Source: Ignavibacteria bacterium
Lineage (GTDB): Bacteria; Bacteroidota; Ignavibacteria; Kapaibacteriales; UBA2268
NCBI GenBank assembly: GCA_016844745.1
Contig: JAERMQ010000047.1
Coordinates: 1-49,730, forward strand
Direction of reading: 5' to 3'
DNA length: 49,730 nt
The translations under genes were made by a program, and so were the position numbers. The first letter of the stretch is position 1. Each line of letters opens with the position of its first letter. Below, piece after piece: positions 1 to 6,487 of this stretch. The notes under the pieces were generated by a model, which ran no database searches, was not told the DNA's origin, and saw only the letters and a program-made list of their open reading frames with translations.

Positions 1-1
1 T

Positions 2-88
2 AATAAAAATTCCAAGATTAATTGGCAGTTCACAAATGAACAAGCTAGGATTAAACTTAAAAGACTTTATCCGTCATATTCGAGTTAA
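2..88 (+). pseudogene. Possible 3' tail of a transposase gene, cut by the window edge
   Basis: Frame 2 is open from the left edge to a TAA at 86-88. It encodes about 28 residues containing WQFTNEQARIKLKRLYPS. From memory this resembles the tail of DDE transposases, perhaps of the IS630 group; I cannot verify it here. It ends exactly where similarity to a GIY-YIG nuclease begins in another frame. That would fit an insertion sequence or fusion junction at about position 85. The call is tentative because only the last residues are visible. Confidence 0.3.
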
Positions 89-239
89 CATGACATTAGT
101 TTATTTTGAACAAACAAATGATGTTAACTCTGCAATTGAAAGAGAGAAGCAATTAAAGAACTGGCATAGACAATGGAAAATAAATTTAATTGAAAAAGAA
201 AATCCTGAATGGGAAGATTTATATGATAAAATTATTTAA
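36..239 (+). pseudogene. C-terminal fragment of a GIY-YIG nuclease (UPF0213 type)
   Basis: Residues from about 18 onward (LVYFEQTNDVNSAIEREKQ, then LKNW, then ENPEWEDLY) match the second half of small GIY-YIG endonuclease-family proteins, which are usually 80 to 100 residues long. The N-terminal part with the GIY and YIG motifs and the catalytic Arg is absent. The first 17 residues of this frame do not look like the family and overlap the transposase-like tail in another frame. I therefore read it as a decapitated remnant rather than an active nuclease. A perfect 30-bp inverted repeat follows 20 bases after the stop. Confidence 0.6.
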
Positions 240-258
240 CATTCTTAAATTATTATTT

Positions 259-334
259 ATTGTCATTCTGAACTTGTTTCAGAATCCACTCTCATCGCGG
301 TATATGGATTCTGAAACAAGTTCAGAATGACAAT
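259..334. repeat. Perfect inverted repeat, 30-bp arms (GTCATTCTGAAC family)
   Basis: Arms 259-288 and 305-334 are exact reverse complements, separated by 16 bases. The outer core GTCATTC and inner core GAATCC recur in repeats at 941, 8335, 15831 and 28666, so this is one member of a dispersed palindromic family. It lies between the GIY-YIG remnant and the RidA gene and could fold into a long hairpin in RNA from either strand. Confidence 0.9.
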
Positions 335-369
335 CTTCTTTATTTTCTTTTTAACCTTCGGAGAAAAAT

Positions 370-885
370 ATGAAAAAAGCATTTTACTTAAGTTTTTTAT
401 TACTATTTTTATTAATAATTATCAGCAATAATGCTGATGCCCAGGTTCAATCACGACCTTCCGCATTTCAAATTAACAATCCAACTAATCAAAAAGGAAC
501 AAAAATTATGAAGAAATCAATCTTTACCGAAAAAGCGCCAATGCCAATCGGACCCTACAGCCAGGCTTCACAAGCAGGGAATACCATTTATGTATCAGGT
601 CAGTTACCTATCGACCCGGCAACAGGCAAAATCATCGAAGGGGATATTAAAAAAGAAGCTGAATTAGTATTGAATAATATCAAAGCAATATTGGAAGCAG
701 CCGGATACGAAATGAAAGATATTGTGAAAACTACTATCTTTTTAACCGACCTCGCCAATTTCAAAATTGTCAATGAAATTTACGGCAGTTATTTTACCGG
801 AAACTTCCCGGCGAGGGAAACCGTGCAAGTAGCTGCGCTCCCGCTTAATGGGAAAATTGAGATTTCGGTTATAGCAGTAAAATAA
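370..885 (+). CDS. RidA-family enamine/imine deaminase with an N-terminal signal peptide
   Basis: Residues 47-171 form a complete RidA/YjgF/UK114 domain, with PIGPYSQA near its start, FPARETVQVAALP near the end, and the Arg (149 here, 103 of the domain) that binds the carboxylate of the substrate. The family hydrolyses reactive 2-aminoacrylate and related enamines, normally in the cytosol. Here 46 extra residues precede it: a lysine pair, a long Leu/Ile/Phe stretch and an ADAQ cleavage-like site, a typical signal peptide plus linker. A GGAG sits just before the first ATG. A second ATG at 508 has AGGAA upstream and begins exactly where ordinary RidA proteins begin. Two products, one exported and one cytosolic, are therefore possible. 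Family assignment is secure; export is inferred. Confidence 0.9.
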   Translation: MKKAFYLSFLLLFLLIIISNNADAQVQSRPSAFQINNPTNQKGTKIMKKSIFTEKAPMPIGPYSQASQAGNTIYVSGQLPIDPATGKIIEGDIKKEAELVLNNIKAILEAAGYEMKDIVKTTIFLTDLANFKIVNEIYGSYFTGNFPARETVQVAALPLNGKIEISVIAVK

Positions 886-940
886 GGATTTTTTAAATTA
901 TATCATTTTGTGAAAAGAAAGGTATAAGAAGTCAAGAAGG

Positions 941-970
941 ATGTCATTCAGAGCGGAGCGAAGAATCCAC
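941..970. repeat. Single arm of the GTCATTC...GAATCC palindrome family
   Basis: The sequence from ATGTCATTCAGAGCGGAGCG to GAATCCAC matches one arm of the perfect palindrome at 8335-8404 with one difference (GGAGCG for GAAGCG). No second arm follows. This looks like a solo or half-deleted copy of the dispersed element. Confidence 0.75.
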
Positions 971-1027
971 TCCCAATACCACCTACGCATTCTTTTCTTC
1001 ACCCTTTATGATATTAATTAATTTTAT

Positions 1028-1125
1028 TCTTTGCGACTTTGCGAGATTTTATCACGCAAAGCCGCAAAGTTAATGAATTTTCTTTGCGAGCTTTGCGTGA
1101 AATTTTTTTGGAAAGCCGCAAAGAA
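1028..1125. repeat. Two adjacent imperfect palindromes built on TTTGCG / CGCAAAG
   Basis: Segment 1028-1070 has TTTGCGACTTTGCG facing CGCAAAGCCGCAAAG. Segment 1081-1125 has TCTTTGCGAGCTTT facing AAAGCCGCAAAGA. The two halves are diverged copies of one element in tandem. They fill the gap between the RidA and SRPBCC genes; no gene is seen there. Confidence 0.65.
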
Positions 1126-1167
1126 AAACAACTTAGATTTGGAATTTAAACATTATCGGAATAAAGC

Positions 1168-1578
1168 ATGACAGAATCATTCGAAGTTTCAACAACTCTT
1201 CCGGCATCTGCCGAGAAAATATTTAATGCCTGGCTGGATGCCAAGGAACATAGCAAATTTACAGGAGGAGGAAAATCAACGGGCAAACCGGTTGTCGGTG
1301 GTAAATTTACTGCATGGGATGGGTATATCTCCGGGAAAAATCTTATTCTCGAACCTAATACGAGAATAGTGCAGTCCTGGCGGACAACGGAATTTCCAGA
1401 AAGCAGCCCAGATTCTACAATTGAGGTAACATTTAAAGATGTAAAATCGGGAACGAAAATTACTATCAAACATGAGAATATTCCCGAAGGACAGGGAGAA
1501 TCTTATAAGAAAGGCTGGAAGGATTATTACTTCAAGCCGATGAAGGAATATTGTCTGAACCTTGATTCTCAAGATTAA
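1168..1578 (+). CDS. SRPBCC / AHSA1-like (START-fold) protein
   Basis: A 136-residue protein of the activator-of-Hsp90-ATPase-homologue family. The N-terminal strand (FEVSTTLPASAEKIFNAWLD), the central TGGGKSTGKPVVGGKFTAWDGYISG stretch split between two strands, RIVQSWRTTEFPE, and the GWKDYYFKPMKEYC C-terminal helix are in the usual order and length. The family uses a helix-grip cavity for hydrophobic ligands; the specific substrate cannot be read from sequence. GGAA lies nine bases before the ATG. The last codons (LNLDSQD) fall inside an inverted repeat that extends downstream, so the natural C-terminus may have been replaced by repeat sequence. Confidence 0.8.
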   Translation: MTESFEVSTTLPASAEKIFNAWLDAKEHSKFTGGGKSTGKPVVGGKFTAWDGYISGKNLILEPNTRIVQSWRTTEFPESSPDSTIEVTFKDVKSGTKITIKHENIPEGQGESYKKGWKDYYFKPMKEYCLNLDSQD

Positions 1579-1644
1579 TTTGATTAACATGATTTTAGAA
1601 TCCTCTAATCATCTTAATCATAAAAATCATATAAATCAAGGTTC
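1557..1644. repeat. Inverted repeat overlapping the 3' end of the SRPBCC gene
   Basis: GAACCTTGATT at 1557-1567 is the exact reverse complement of AATCAAGGTTC at 1634-1644. Between them lie further short AATCAT/ATGATT motifs. The left arm is inside the coding sequence and the stop codon is within the element. The AATCAT-type sequence recurs near 36080 (CTAATCATCTTAATCA). Confidence 0.65.
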
Positions 1645-1725
1645 ATACATTTCAACTCAATATATAAAAATAAATGCCTTATTCAAACGTTGAATCAATA
1701 ATTGATTTAATTAAAGGAGTCTATT

Positions 1726-1920
1726 ATGCTTTTAAAAGAACAAGTAACAGAGACAATCAACTCAATGCCCGAACAATTTGAGATATATGATTTTGTGGAT
1801 AGATTAATTTTTCTTGATAAAATCGACCAAGGATTAGATGATATTAAAAATGACAGGGTCCATACCGAAGAAGAAGCAGAGCAAAGGCTTGAAAAATGGT
1901 TAAAATATACAGAAAATTAA
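1726..1920 (+). CDS. Small acidic antitoxin, addiction-module type
   Basis: A 64-residue acidic protein ending in EEEAEQRLEKWLKYTEN, preceded by the strong ribosome site AAAGGAG. The pattern of a short N-terminal helix, a DIKNDRVHTEEEAEQRLEKWL segment and no other domain is typical of the antitoxin halves of RelE/ParE-type addiction modules. The usual partner follows in the overlapping frame, but only as a truncated remnant (1896-2012). Assignment rests on pattern and neighbour rather than a named Pfam match. Confidence 0.6.
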   Translation: MLLKEQVTETINSMPEQFEIYDFVDRLIFLDKIDQGLDDIKNDRVHTEEEAEQRLEKWLKYTEN

Positions 1921-2012
1921 TCCATGGTAACTATTGTATCGTTTATCAAATTCAGGAAGAGACAATCGAAATTATAACTGTACATCATTGTTCAAGATTA
2001 TTTAAACTTTGA
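1896..2012 (+). pseudogene. Truncated RelE/ParE-type toxin (C-terminal third only)
   Basis: This frame opens at an ATG inside the end of the antitoxin gene. It encodes about 38 residues: YRKLIHGNYCIVYQI, then ETIEIITVHHCSRL. That matches the last two strands of RelE/ParE toxins (Y-R-x-I/V-Y...I-x-V-x-x-x-x-H-x-R). A full toxin has 90 to 100 residues. A TGA at 1890-1892 blocks any upstream extension. The N-terminal two thirds are missing, presumably through an internal deletion that also joined the antitoxin stop to the toxin end. The toxin should be inactive. Confidence 0.7.
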
Positions 2013-2099
2013 AAATTAAACAATCCACTTGGAAATATTGAAAATAACTCTTAATTTCAATCGTTTCATAAATTAAAATTTTTATAGTAAGGCATAGAC

Positions 2100-2438
2100 A
2101 TGGAAAATGAAGTATTATTAGCTCAAATTGCAAAGGAAATATATCCTTTTACTCCTAAAGTAATTGTTCAGGATAATAATATTTATCTGTTAAATGCCAA
2201 ACTATTTTGTAAAGTAGAATTCCTGGAAGATGATTATATCATACGTAATGAAGAATTTGATTTGACGGTATGGGGTGATTCGCGCGACGAAGCTGAAGAA
2301 GCATTTGCATTTGCATTTGATGCCCTTTATAAGAATTTCGTTTTTGAAAAAGATGAAAATTTAACAGAGCAGGCAAGAGTATTAAAAAATAAATTAAATC
2401 ATCTTGTTTACAAAATTGCCAGGGCTAATGAAAATTAG
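2100..2438 (+). CDS. Probable antitoxin partner of a HicA-like toxin
   Basis: A 112-residue acidic protein with no signal peptide. I see a strand-rich middle (VIVQDNNIYLLNAKLFCKVEF, split), a conserved-looking TVWGDSRDEAEEAFAFAFD segment and a C-terminal basic helix. DSRDEAEEAFAFAF resembles the dosage-type motif of HicB-like proteins, where substrate-like strands are followed by a helix with 'S.eEA...' residues. Its stop codon overlaps the next gene by 11 bases, so the two are translationally coupled. Function as antitoxin is inferred from that coupling and from the HicA-like neighbour. Confidence 0.55.
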   Translation: MENEVLLAQIAKEIYPFTPKVIVQDNNIYLLNAKLFCKVEFLEDDYIIRNEEFDLTVWGDSRDEAEEAFAFAFDALYKNFVFEKDENLTEQARVLKNKLNHLVYKIARANEN

Positions 2439-2715
2439 AAAAACAAAAGACCTCCAAACTACATTAACTCAAAAAGGTTTTATTCCCGAACCTAAAAAAG
2501 CTCACCATGTGTTTTATTATCTGAATATTGATGGTAAAAAACACAATATTTATACTTATTTTAGTCATGGTAAAAGTGAGTATGATAAACACCTAATGCA
2601 ACAATTGAAAAAGCAGCTAAAATTTACAGAAACCTCATCGGCTGAAGAATTTTTTGATTGCCCATTTACAATGGAACAATATATCGAAATGTTGAAAGAA
2701 AATGGAGATATGTAA
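2428..2715 (+). CDS. HicA-like mRNA interferase toxin (dsRBD fold)
   Basis: 95 residues from the ATG at 2428, which has AGGG upstream; a TTG at 2404 in the same frame is less likely. The order MKIRKTKDLQTTLTQKGF, EPKKAHHVFYYL, KHNIYTYFSHG, then a C-terminal LMQQLKKQLKF helix, follows the HicA pattern: helix with K-x-x-x-L, G-F/W, then the catalytic His (H26 or H27) in a strand followed by a second strand. A 25-residue tail (DCPFTMEQYIEML) extends past classical HicA, which is about 60 residues long. This suggests a longer HicA-like branch. The family cleaves mRNA. The upstream overlapping gene would be its antitoxin. Confidence 0.6.
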   Translation: MKIRKTKDLQTTLTQKGFIPEPKKAHHVFYYLNIDGKKHNIYTYFSHGKSEYDKHLMQQLKKQLKFTETSSAEEFFDCPFTMEQYIEMLKENGDM

Positions 2716-2726
2716 AATTGAATCAA

Positions 2727-3344
2727 TCACTCTGTCCTATTCTTCATCTTACTATACACTTTCGAGAAATTCCCTTTATATACCAAATACGGGTCGGCGC
2801 CGCTAACCTGAATAGCAGCTAAATCCTGATATAATCCAAATGTTTTTATATCATGCTCCTCATGAAACTCCTTTACAAAACCAATCGGTTCCCATTTATA
2901 AAATTTATCCGTATAATGCAGAGTCATTGAATTAATAAACAAAGTCGCTTTGTTCCTGAGCATTGGGTCTAAGCGAATATTGCGTACTTTCTCATCAGGC
3001 AGGTCGATTTGCAATTTTTGTAAACCGTCTTGCTTCTTATATTCTACCCTGATGGATTCGCTTTCATTGAAGTTATTACCTGTATCGTAAAATAACTGAA
3101 ATACATCATCGAAAGCAGTGTTGATTAGCTCGATGGTTAAATATTGGACCTGCACCGGCTTTATTACCTGAATATTTTGGTTTGCTTGTTCGGAGGTTGC
3201 AGCAGTTTGGTGTGACTGTGGAGCCGGTTCATTTTGCTCCTTTTGTCCGCAAGAACCAAGCATCAGCAAAAACAAAGTAAACAAAAGCAAAAAATCGAAC
3301 ATTTTAAAAGAAGTTTTATGTTTTTTTAGAGGTTTTAATTTCAT
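2727..3344 (-). CDS. Lipoprotein of unknown function
   Basis: A 205-residue protein. It begins with a basic N-region, a Leu/Phe core and the lipobox LGSC at about residue 32, so it is a lipid-anchored envelope protein. A Gln/Ala/Glu-rich linker follows, then a globular region rich in beta strands (about 65-190). I do not recognise the domain. The ATG overlaps the stop of mobA by four bases, so it is cotranslated with that gene; whether it has any link to molybdenum metabolism cannot be told. Confidence 0.75.
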   Translation of the reverse strand: MKLKPLKKHKTSFKMFDFLLLFTLFLLMLGSCGQKEQNEPAPQSHQTAATSEQANQNIQVIKPVQVQYLTIELINTAFDDVFQLFYDTGNNFNESESIRVEYKKQDGLQKLQIDLPDEKVRNIRLDPMLRNKATLFINSMTLHYTDKFYKWEPIGFVKEFHEEHDIKTFGLYQDLAAIQVSGADPYLVYKGNFSKVYSKMKNRTE

Positions 3345-3967
3345 TGTAAAAATCCTTGAATTTTTTGATAATCCTCAGGTTTATTAATATTAAAATACGC
3401 TCCGGATTTATAATCCTTACATTCCTTTTCAATATCGATAATTTCGGCACCTACTACATCCAATAATGTTAATACCTTGCATTTTCGTTTAACTTGCATT
3501 ACATCCCTCGTTTCTTGTTCGAGCGAATGTTTTATGATATCTTCAGCCATTGTTAAACAGGAACGATTATAAACTCCGCAAAGCTGTTGAATGAATCCAT
3601 CGGCTTTCGCAACGATTATTTTTGCTGATGACTGATAATCTGATATGAATTGAATAATTTCCTTTGTCATCATTGGAATATCGCAGGAAATCACGAAATT
3701 TTTTTCAGTGCTGCTTGCCGATAATCCTGAATGAATCCCACCAAGCGGTCCGATATTTTTATAAATATCCGGATATGTTGGGATATTGAATCTTTCATAA
3801 GATTCCGGTTCATTTGTAATTAGGATATTATCTTCGAATACCGATTTCATCAGGTTAAGCATATGTTCAATAATCGTCACGCTACCGAATGGAAGAAAAG
3901 ATTTATTTACTCCCATTCTTTGGCTTTTTCCGCCTGAAAGAATTATTCCGGTTATATCTTTATACAT
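3341..3967 (-). CDS. mobA: Molybdenum cofactor guanylyltransferase MobA
   Basis: A 208-residue nucleotidyltransferase that transfers GMP from GTP to molybdopterin. The signature ILSGGKSQRMGVNKSFLPF at the N-terminus (GG..RMG.K) is the GTP-binding loop. IGPLGGIHSGL and VISCDIPMM (metal-binding Asp) follow in the family order. Length is as expected (about 190-200). It lies downstream of moaC in the same direction, so the two probably form a small molybdopterin operon; no molybdoenzyme or other moa/moe gene is visible in the window. Confidence 0.92.
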   Translation of the reverse strand: MYKDITGIILSGGKSQRMGVNKSFLPFGSVTIIEHMLNLMKSVFEDNILITNEPESYERFNIPTYPDIYKNIGPLGGIHSGLSASSTEKNFVISCDIPMMTKEIIQFISDYQSSAKIIVAKADGFIQQLCGVYNRSCLTMAEDIIKHSLEQETRDVMQVKRKCKVLTLLDVVGAEIIDIEKECKDYKSGAYFNINKPEDYQKIQGFLQ

Positions 3968-4008
3968 TTTTTTCTATACTAATTGTACGGATAAAATTCA
4001 TTAAATTA

Positions 4009-4102
4009 ATTGTCAATTGTTAATTGTTAATTGTCAATGTTAAATTGTTTTTAACGTCTTATTTTCAATTCTTAATTCGTAATTAGTAATTAGTAATTTC
4101 TC
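4009..4102. repeat. AT-rich array with 7-bp phasing (TAATTGT / TAATTAG)
   Basis: Units such as TAATTGT, CAATTGT and TAATTAG recur every seven bases between mobA and moaC. The moaC stop codon and last codons lie inside the array. Related heptad sequence occurs at 30288-30336, and the 14-bp array at 30089 is also built from 7-mers. Confidence 0.7.
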
Positions 4103-4572
4103 TTCCGGTACTCCCCGCTCTTTCCGCCGGATTTACTAAGGAGTTCGATGTCGGTAATTCGAATTGATTTATCAACAGCTTTGCACATATCGTAAATAAT
4201 AAGTCCGGCAACCGCAACCGATGTTAATGCTTCCATTTCAATTCCGGTAGTGGCTTCGGTTCTTGCTGAAGCGATAATTTCAATTGAATTTTCTATATCA
4301 TTCAATTCAAAATCAATCGAGATATTGTTAATAAAAATATTATGACATAGGGGTATTAATTCTGATGTTTTCTTCCCGGCTTGTATAGCTCCAATCCTCG
4401 CTACGGATAATACATCGCCTTTTTCAATCAAATTGCCTTTAACCGCAGAAAATGCTTTTTGATTTAATAAAACTCTGCATCTCGCCACTGCCTGGCGCAA
4501 AGTTGCAGATTTGCCGGAAACATCCACCATGGCTGCTTTACCTTTATTGTTGATATGCGATAAATCCTTCAT
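4090..4572 (-). CDS. moaC: Cyclic pyranopterin monophosphate synthase MoaC
   Basis: A 160-residue protein that, with MoaA, makes cyclic pyranopterin monophosphate, the first committed molybdenum-cofactor intermediate. The N-terminal MVDVSGKSATLRQAVA, the KGDVLSVARIGAIQAGKKTSELIPLCH segment (split) and the C-terminal EMEALTSVAVAGLIIYDMCK with KAVDKSIRITDIELLSKSGGKSG are diagnostic. The catalytic Lys and Asp equivalents (DMCKAVDK) are kept. The usual LCHP motif is LCHN here, a small departure. The stop codon lies within a heptad repeat array. Confidence 0.95.
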   Translation of the reverse strand: MKDLSHINNKGKAAMVDVSGKSATLRQAVARCRVLLNQKAFSAVKGNLIEKGDVLSVARIGAIQAGKKTSELIPLCHNIFINNISIDFELNDIENSIEIIASARTEATTGIEMEALTSVAVAGLIIYDMCKAVDKSIRITDIELLSKSGGKSGEYRKRNY

Positions 4573-4611
4573 TTCAGGTACTCTTTTATTTGATTTAGAA
4601 AAGAACTTTTA

Positions 4612-5130
4612 TCAAAGTAGCAGAATGGCAATCAATGCCGAAATTAAAATAATAAATACAGGACTTACTTTTAAAAATACCAATACTCCGCCAATCAGTG
4701 CAAAAATGAGAAATTTTAAATTAAATGTACTCTTAGTTAAATATTGAACCATTATAACGATAATCATTCCTGCCACTGCATACTTCACACCTTCAAAGGC
4801 TTTAATAACTATCGGATTTTTCTCAAAATGAGAAATCGTATAAAATACTATCAGCATCAGACCGGCAGGAAAAAACAAATTGCCGAGATTGGCAGCTATT
4901 ACACCAGGAATACCGGCAATTTTGAATCCGGTATAAGTAGCAAATTTAATCGAAATAGCGCCGGGTATTATTTCTACAATCCCGAGAACTTTCATAAATT
5001 CATCTGGGGTTAGCCAGGTATTACTCTTAACAACTTCATTCTCGATAATAGGTAATAGTGAATATGCTCCTCCGAAGGACATCATACCAACCTTCAGAAA
5101 AGCCAGGAACAAATTCCAAATTTCAATCAT
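4612..5130 (-). CDS. Chromate transporter, single-domain (short-chain CHR)
   Basis: 172 residues from the ATG at 5130; a TTG 21 bases upstream is also in frame. The N-terminal FLKVGMMSFGGAYSLLPIIENEVV and GIVEIIPGAISIKFATYTGF segments (each split here) match the CHR domain. It has about five hydrophobic segments, half the size of the two-domain ChrA. Short CHR proteins normally work as a pair encoded by adjacent genes; here the neighbour on one side is moaC and on the other the divergent ABC permease, so the partner is missing from this locus. Transport of chromate is not established for most short members, and sulfate or other anions are possible. Confidence 0.8.
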   Translation of the reverse strand: MIEIWNLFLAFLKVGMMSFGGAYSLLPIIENEVVKSNTWLTPDEFMKVLGIVEIIPGAISIKFATYTGFKIAGIPGVIAANLGNLFFPAGLMLIVFYTISHFEKNPIVIKAFEGVKYAVAGMIIVIMVQYLTKSTFNLKFLIFALIGGVLVFLKVSPVFIILISALIAILLL

Positions 5131-5271
5131 ATATTTAAAAATAATTTTCAATCAAAATAATTTTGCAAATTATCAGGAATCGAGCTAATTTCAAAGTTAA
5201 TGATAATTTAAATTGATTAGTGAACAATTAATCGGATATAAAAAAACAAACATCAATGTAATTTATCTTAT

Positions 5272-5279
5272 TATCTTTG
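5272..5279 (+). promoter_or_regulatory. Bacteroidota-type -7 element (TATCTTTG) before the ABC permease
   Basis: TATCTTTG matches TAnnTTTG, the Bacteroidota -7 consensus. Transcription from here would begin at about 5286. That is downstream of the possible ATG at 5277 and upstream of the ATG at 5313, which supports the later start for the permease. No clear TTTG -33 element is seen at the right distance. Confidence 0.4.
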
Positions 5280-5312
5280 CATTACAAAAATTTACGATTT
5301 GAACGAAAAATA

Positions 5313-6437
5313 ATGAAGCGAATAAAATATATTATTCAAAAGGAAGTACTCCAGATACGGCGAAATCCCCAGATGCTACCAATTATTTTTATAATGCCTC
5401 TCTTCCAGTTATTGGTCCTTTCTTATGCTGCAACTTTCGAAATCAAAGCCGTTAACGTTCATCTCATTGACTATGATAAATCGTCCCTTTCAAGACAACT
5501 AATCAATAAATTCGAAGCAACAAACCGGTTTTTCTTCACAAATTCATCTAACTCAGAAAAGCTTGCTTTCGATGATTTGGCAACTTTAAAAGCAAAATTG
5601 ATTTTGATTGTACCGGCAGGATTTGAAAAAGATATAGTTACTTCCGGCAAGCCGAAATTGCAATTTATCCTCAATTCAGAGGACGGTTCGGCTGCCGGTG
5701 TGATTCAATCATATTGCGCCCAAATCATTGCCGATTTCAACCGCTCGATAATTGCCGTTTATGGGAATTTGCAGAACCAGGCTCCACAACAAGCCAGCAT
5801 CAATGTTCTCGAGAAATATTGGTACAATCCGGAACTAAATTATAAATTCTACATGGTACCCGGTATTCTTGTTATGCTTGTAACAATGATTGGGATGTTC
5901 CTTTGCTCGATGAATATAGTAATCGAGAAGGAGATGGGAACAATCGAACAGTTAAATGTAACCCCCATAGCAAAGCATGAATTTATTATTGGTAAACTGC
6001 TCCCATTCTGGGTATTGGGATTGATTGAACTTGCATTTGGGCTTTCCCTTGCCAAACTCTTTTTCGATATACCGATTGTAGGTAATATTTTTTTACTTTT
6101 TGGGCTTGCATCGGTTTACTTGTTAGTCGTTTTATCATTCGGATTACTTGTTTCAACAGTAACTGAAACTCAACAACAAGCCATGTTCATATCCTGGTTT
6201 TTTATGGTTATTTTTATATTACTAAGCGGCTTGTTTACTTCGATTGATAGTATGCCTGAATGGGCAAGATTTTTAACGAAACTAAATCCGATTGCTTATT
6301 TTGTTGAAATAATGCGTCAGGTTTTGCTAAAAGGAGCAGGTCTTGCTGAAGTGAAGGTTCACCTATTCGCATTATCGATTTATGCTATTGTTATGATAGT
6401 ACTTTCGGTTTGGAGATATAGGAAAACAACGGGATAA
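5313..6437 (+). CDS. ABC-2 type transporter permease (YhhJ/YbhR-like)
   Basis: 374 residues from the ATG at 5313 (MKRIKYIIQKEVLQIRRNPQ); an in-frame ATG 36 bases earlier would add a poor N-terminus and would lie before the likely transcription start. It has one N-terminal membrane helix, a soluble loop of about 150 residues, then five membrane helices with an IVIEKEMGTIEQLNVTP segment and FTSIDSMPEWARFLTKLNP, both typical of ABC2_membrane_3 permeases. Such permeases act with an ATPase and usually an HlyD adaptor; none is adjacent, so it either uses a distant ATPase or is a leftover of a broken cluster. Confidence 0.85.
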   Translation: MKRIKYIIQKEVLQIRRNPQMLPIIFIMPLFQLLVLSYAATFEIKAVNVHLIDYDKSSLSRQLINKFEATNRFFFTNSSNSEKLAFDDLATLKAKLILIVPAGFEKDIVTSGKPKLQFILNSEDGSAAGVIQSYCAQIIADFNRSIIAVYGNLQNQAPQQASINVLEKYWYNPELNYKFYMVPGILVMLVTMIGMFLCSMNIVIEKEMGTIEQLNVTPIAKHEFIIGKLLPFWVLGLIELAFGLSLAKLFFDIPIVGNIFLLFGLASVYLLVVLSFGLLVSTVTETQQQAMFISWFFMVIFILLSGLFTSIDSMPEWARFLTKLNPIAYFVEIMRQVLLKGAGLAEVKVHLFALSIYAIVMIVLSVWRYRKTTG

Positions 6438-6454
6438 ATTATTACGTTTTTATA

Positions 6455-6462
6455 TAATTTTG
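6455..6462 (+). promoter_or_regulatory. Bacteroidota-type -7 element (TAATTTTG)
   Basis: TATAATTTTGC here matches TAnnTTTG and lies 26 bases before the ATG at 6488. The same extended string (ATAATTTTGC) occurs before 25126 and 33271. No convincing -33 TTTG accompanies it. Confidence 0.4.
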
Positions 6463-6487
6463 CAAATTAAATATTTAAGGAAAAAAA

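Noticed and set aside
1146..1590. Two open frames on the minus strand across the SRPBCC gene
   Set aside because: They are antisense to a gene with clear family similarity and have no domain pattern or ribosome site.
4011..4102. Molybdenum-cofactor riboswitch near moaC
   Set aside because: The sequence is an AT-rich heptad repeat downstream of moaC, and the 39-base region upstream of moaC is too short for the known structure.
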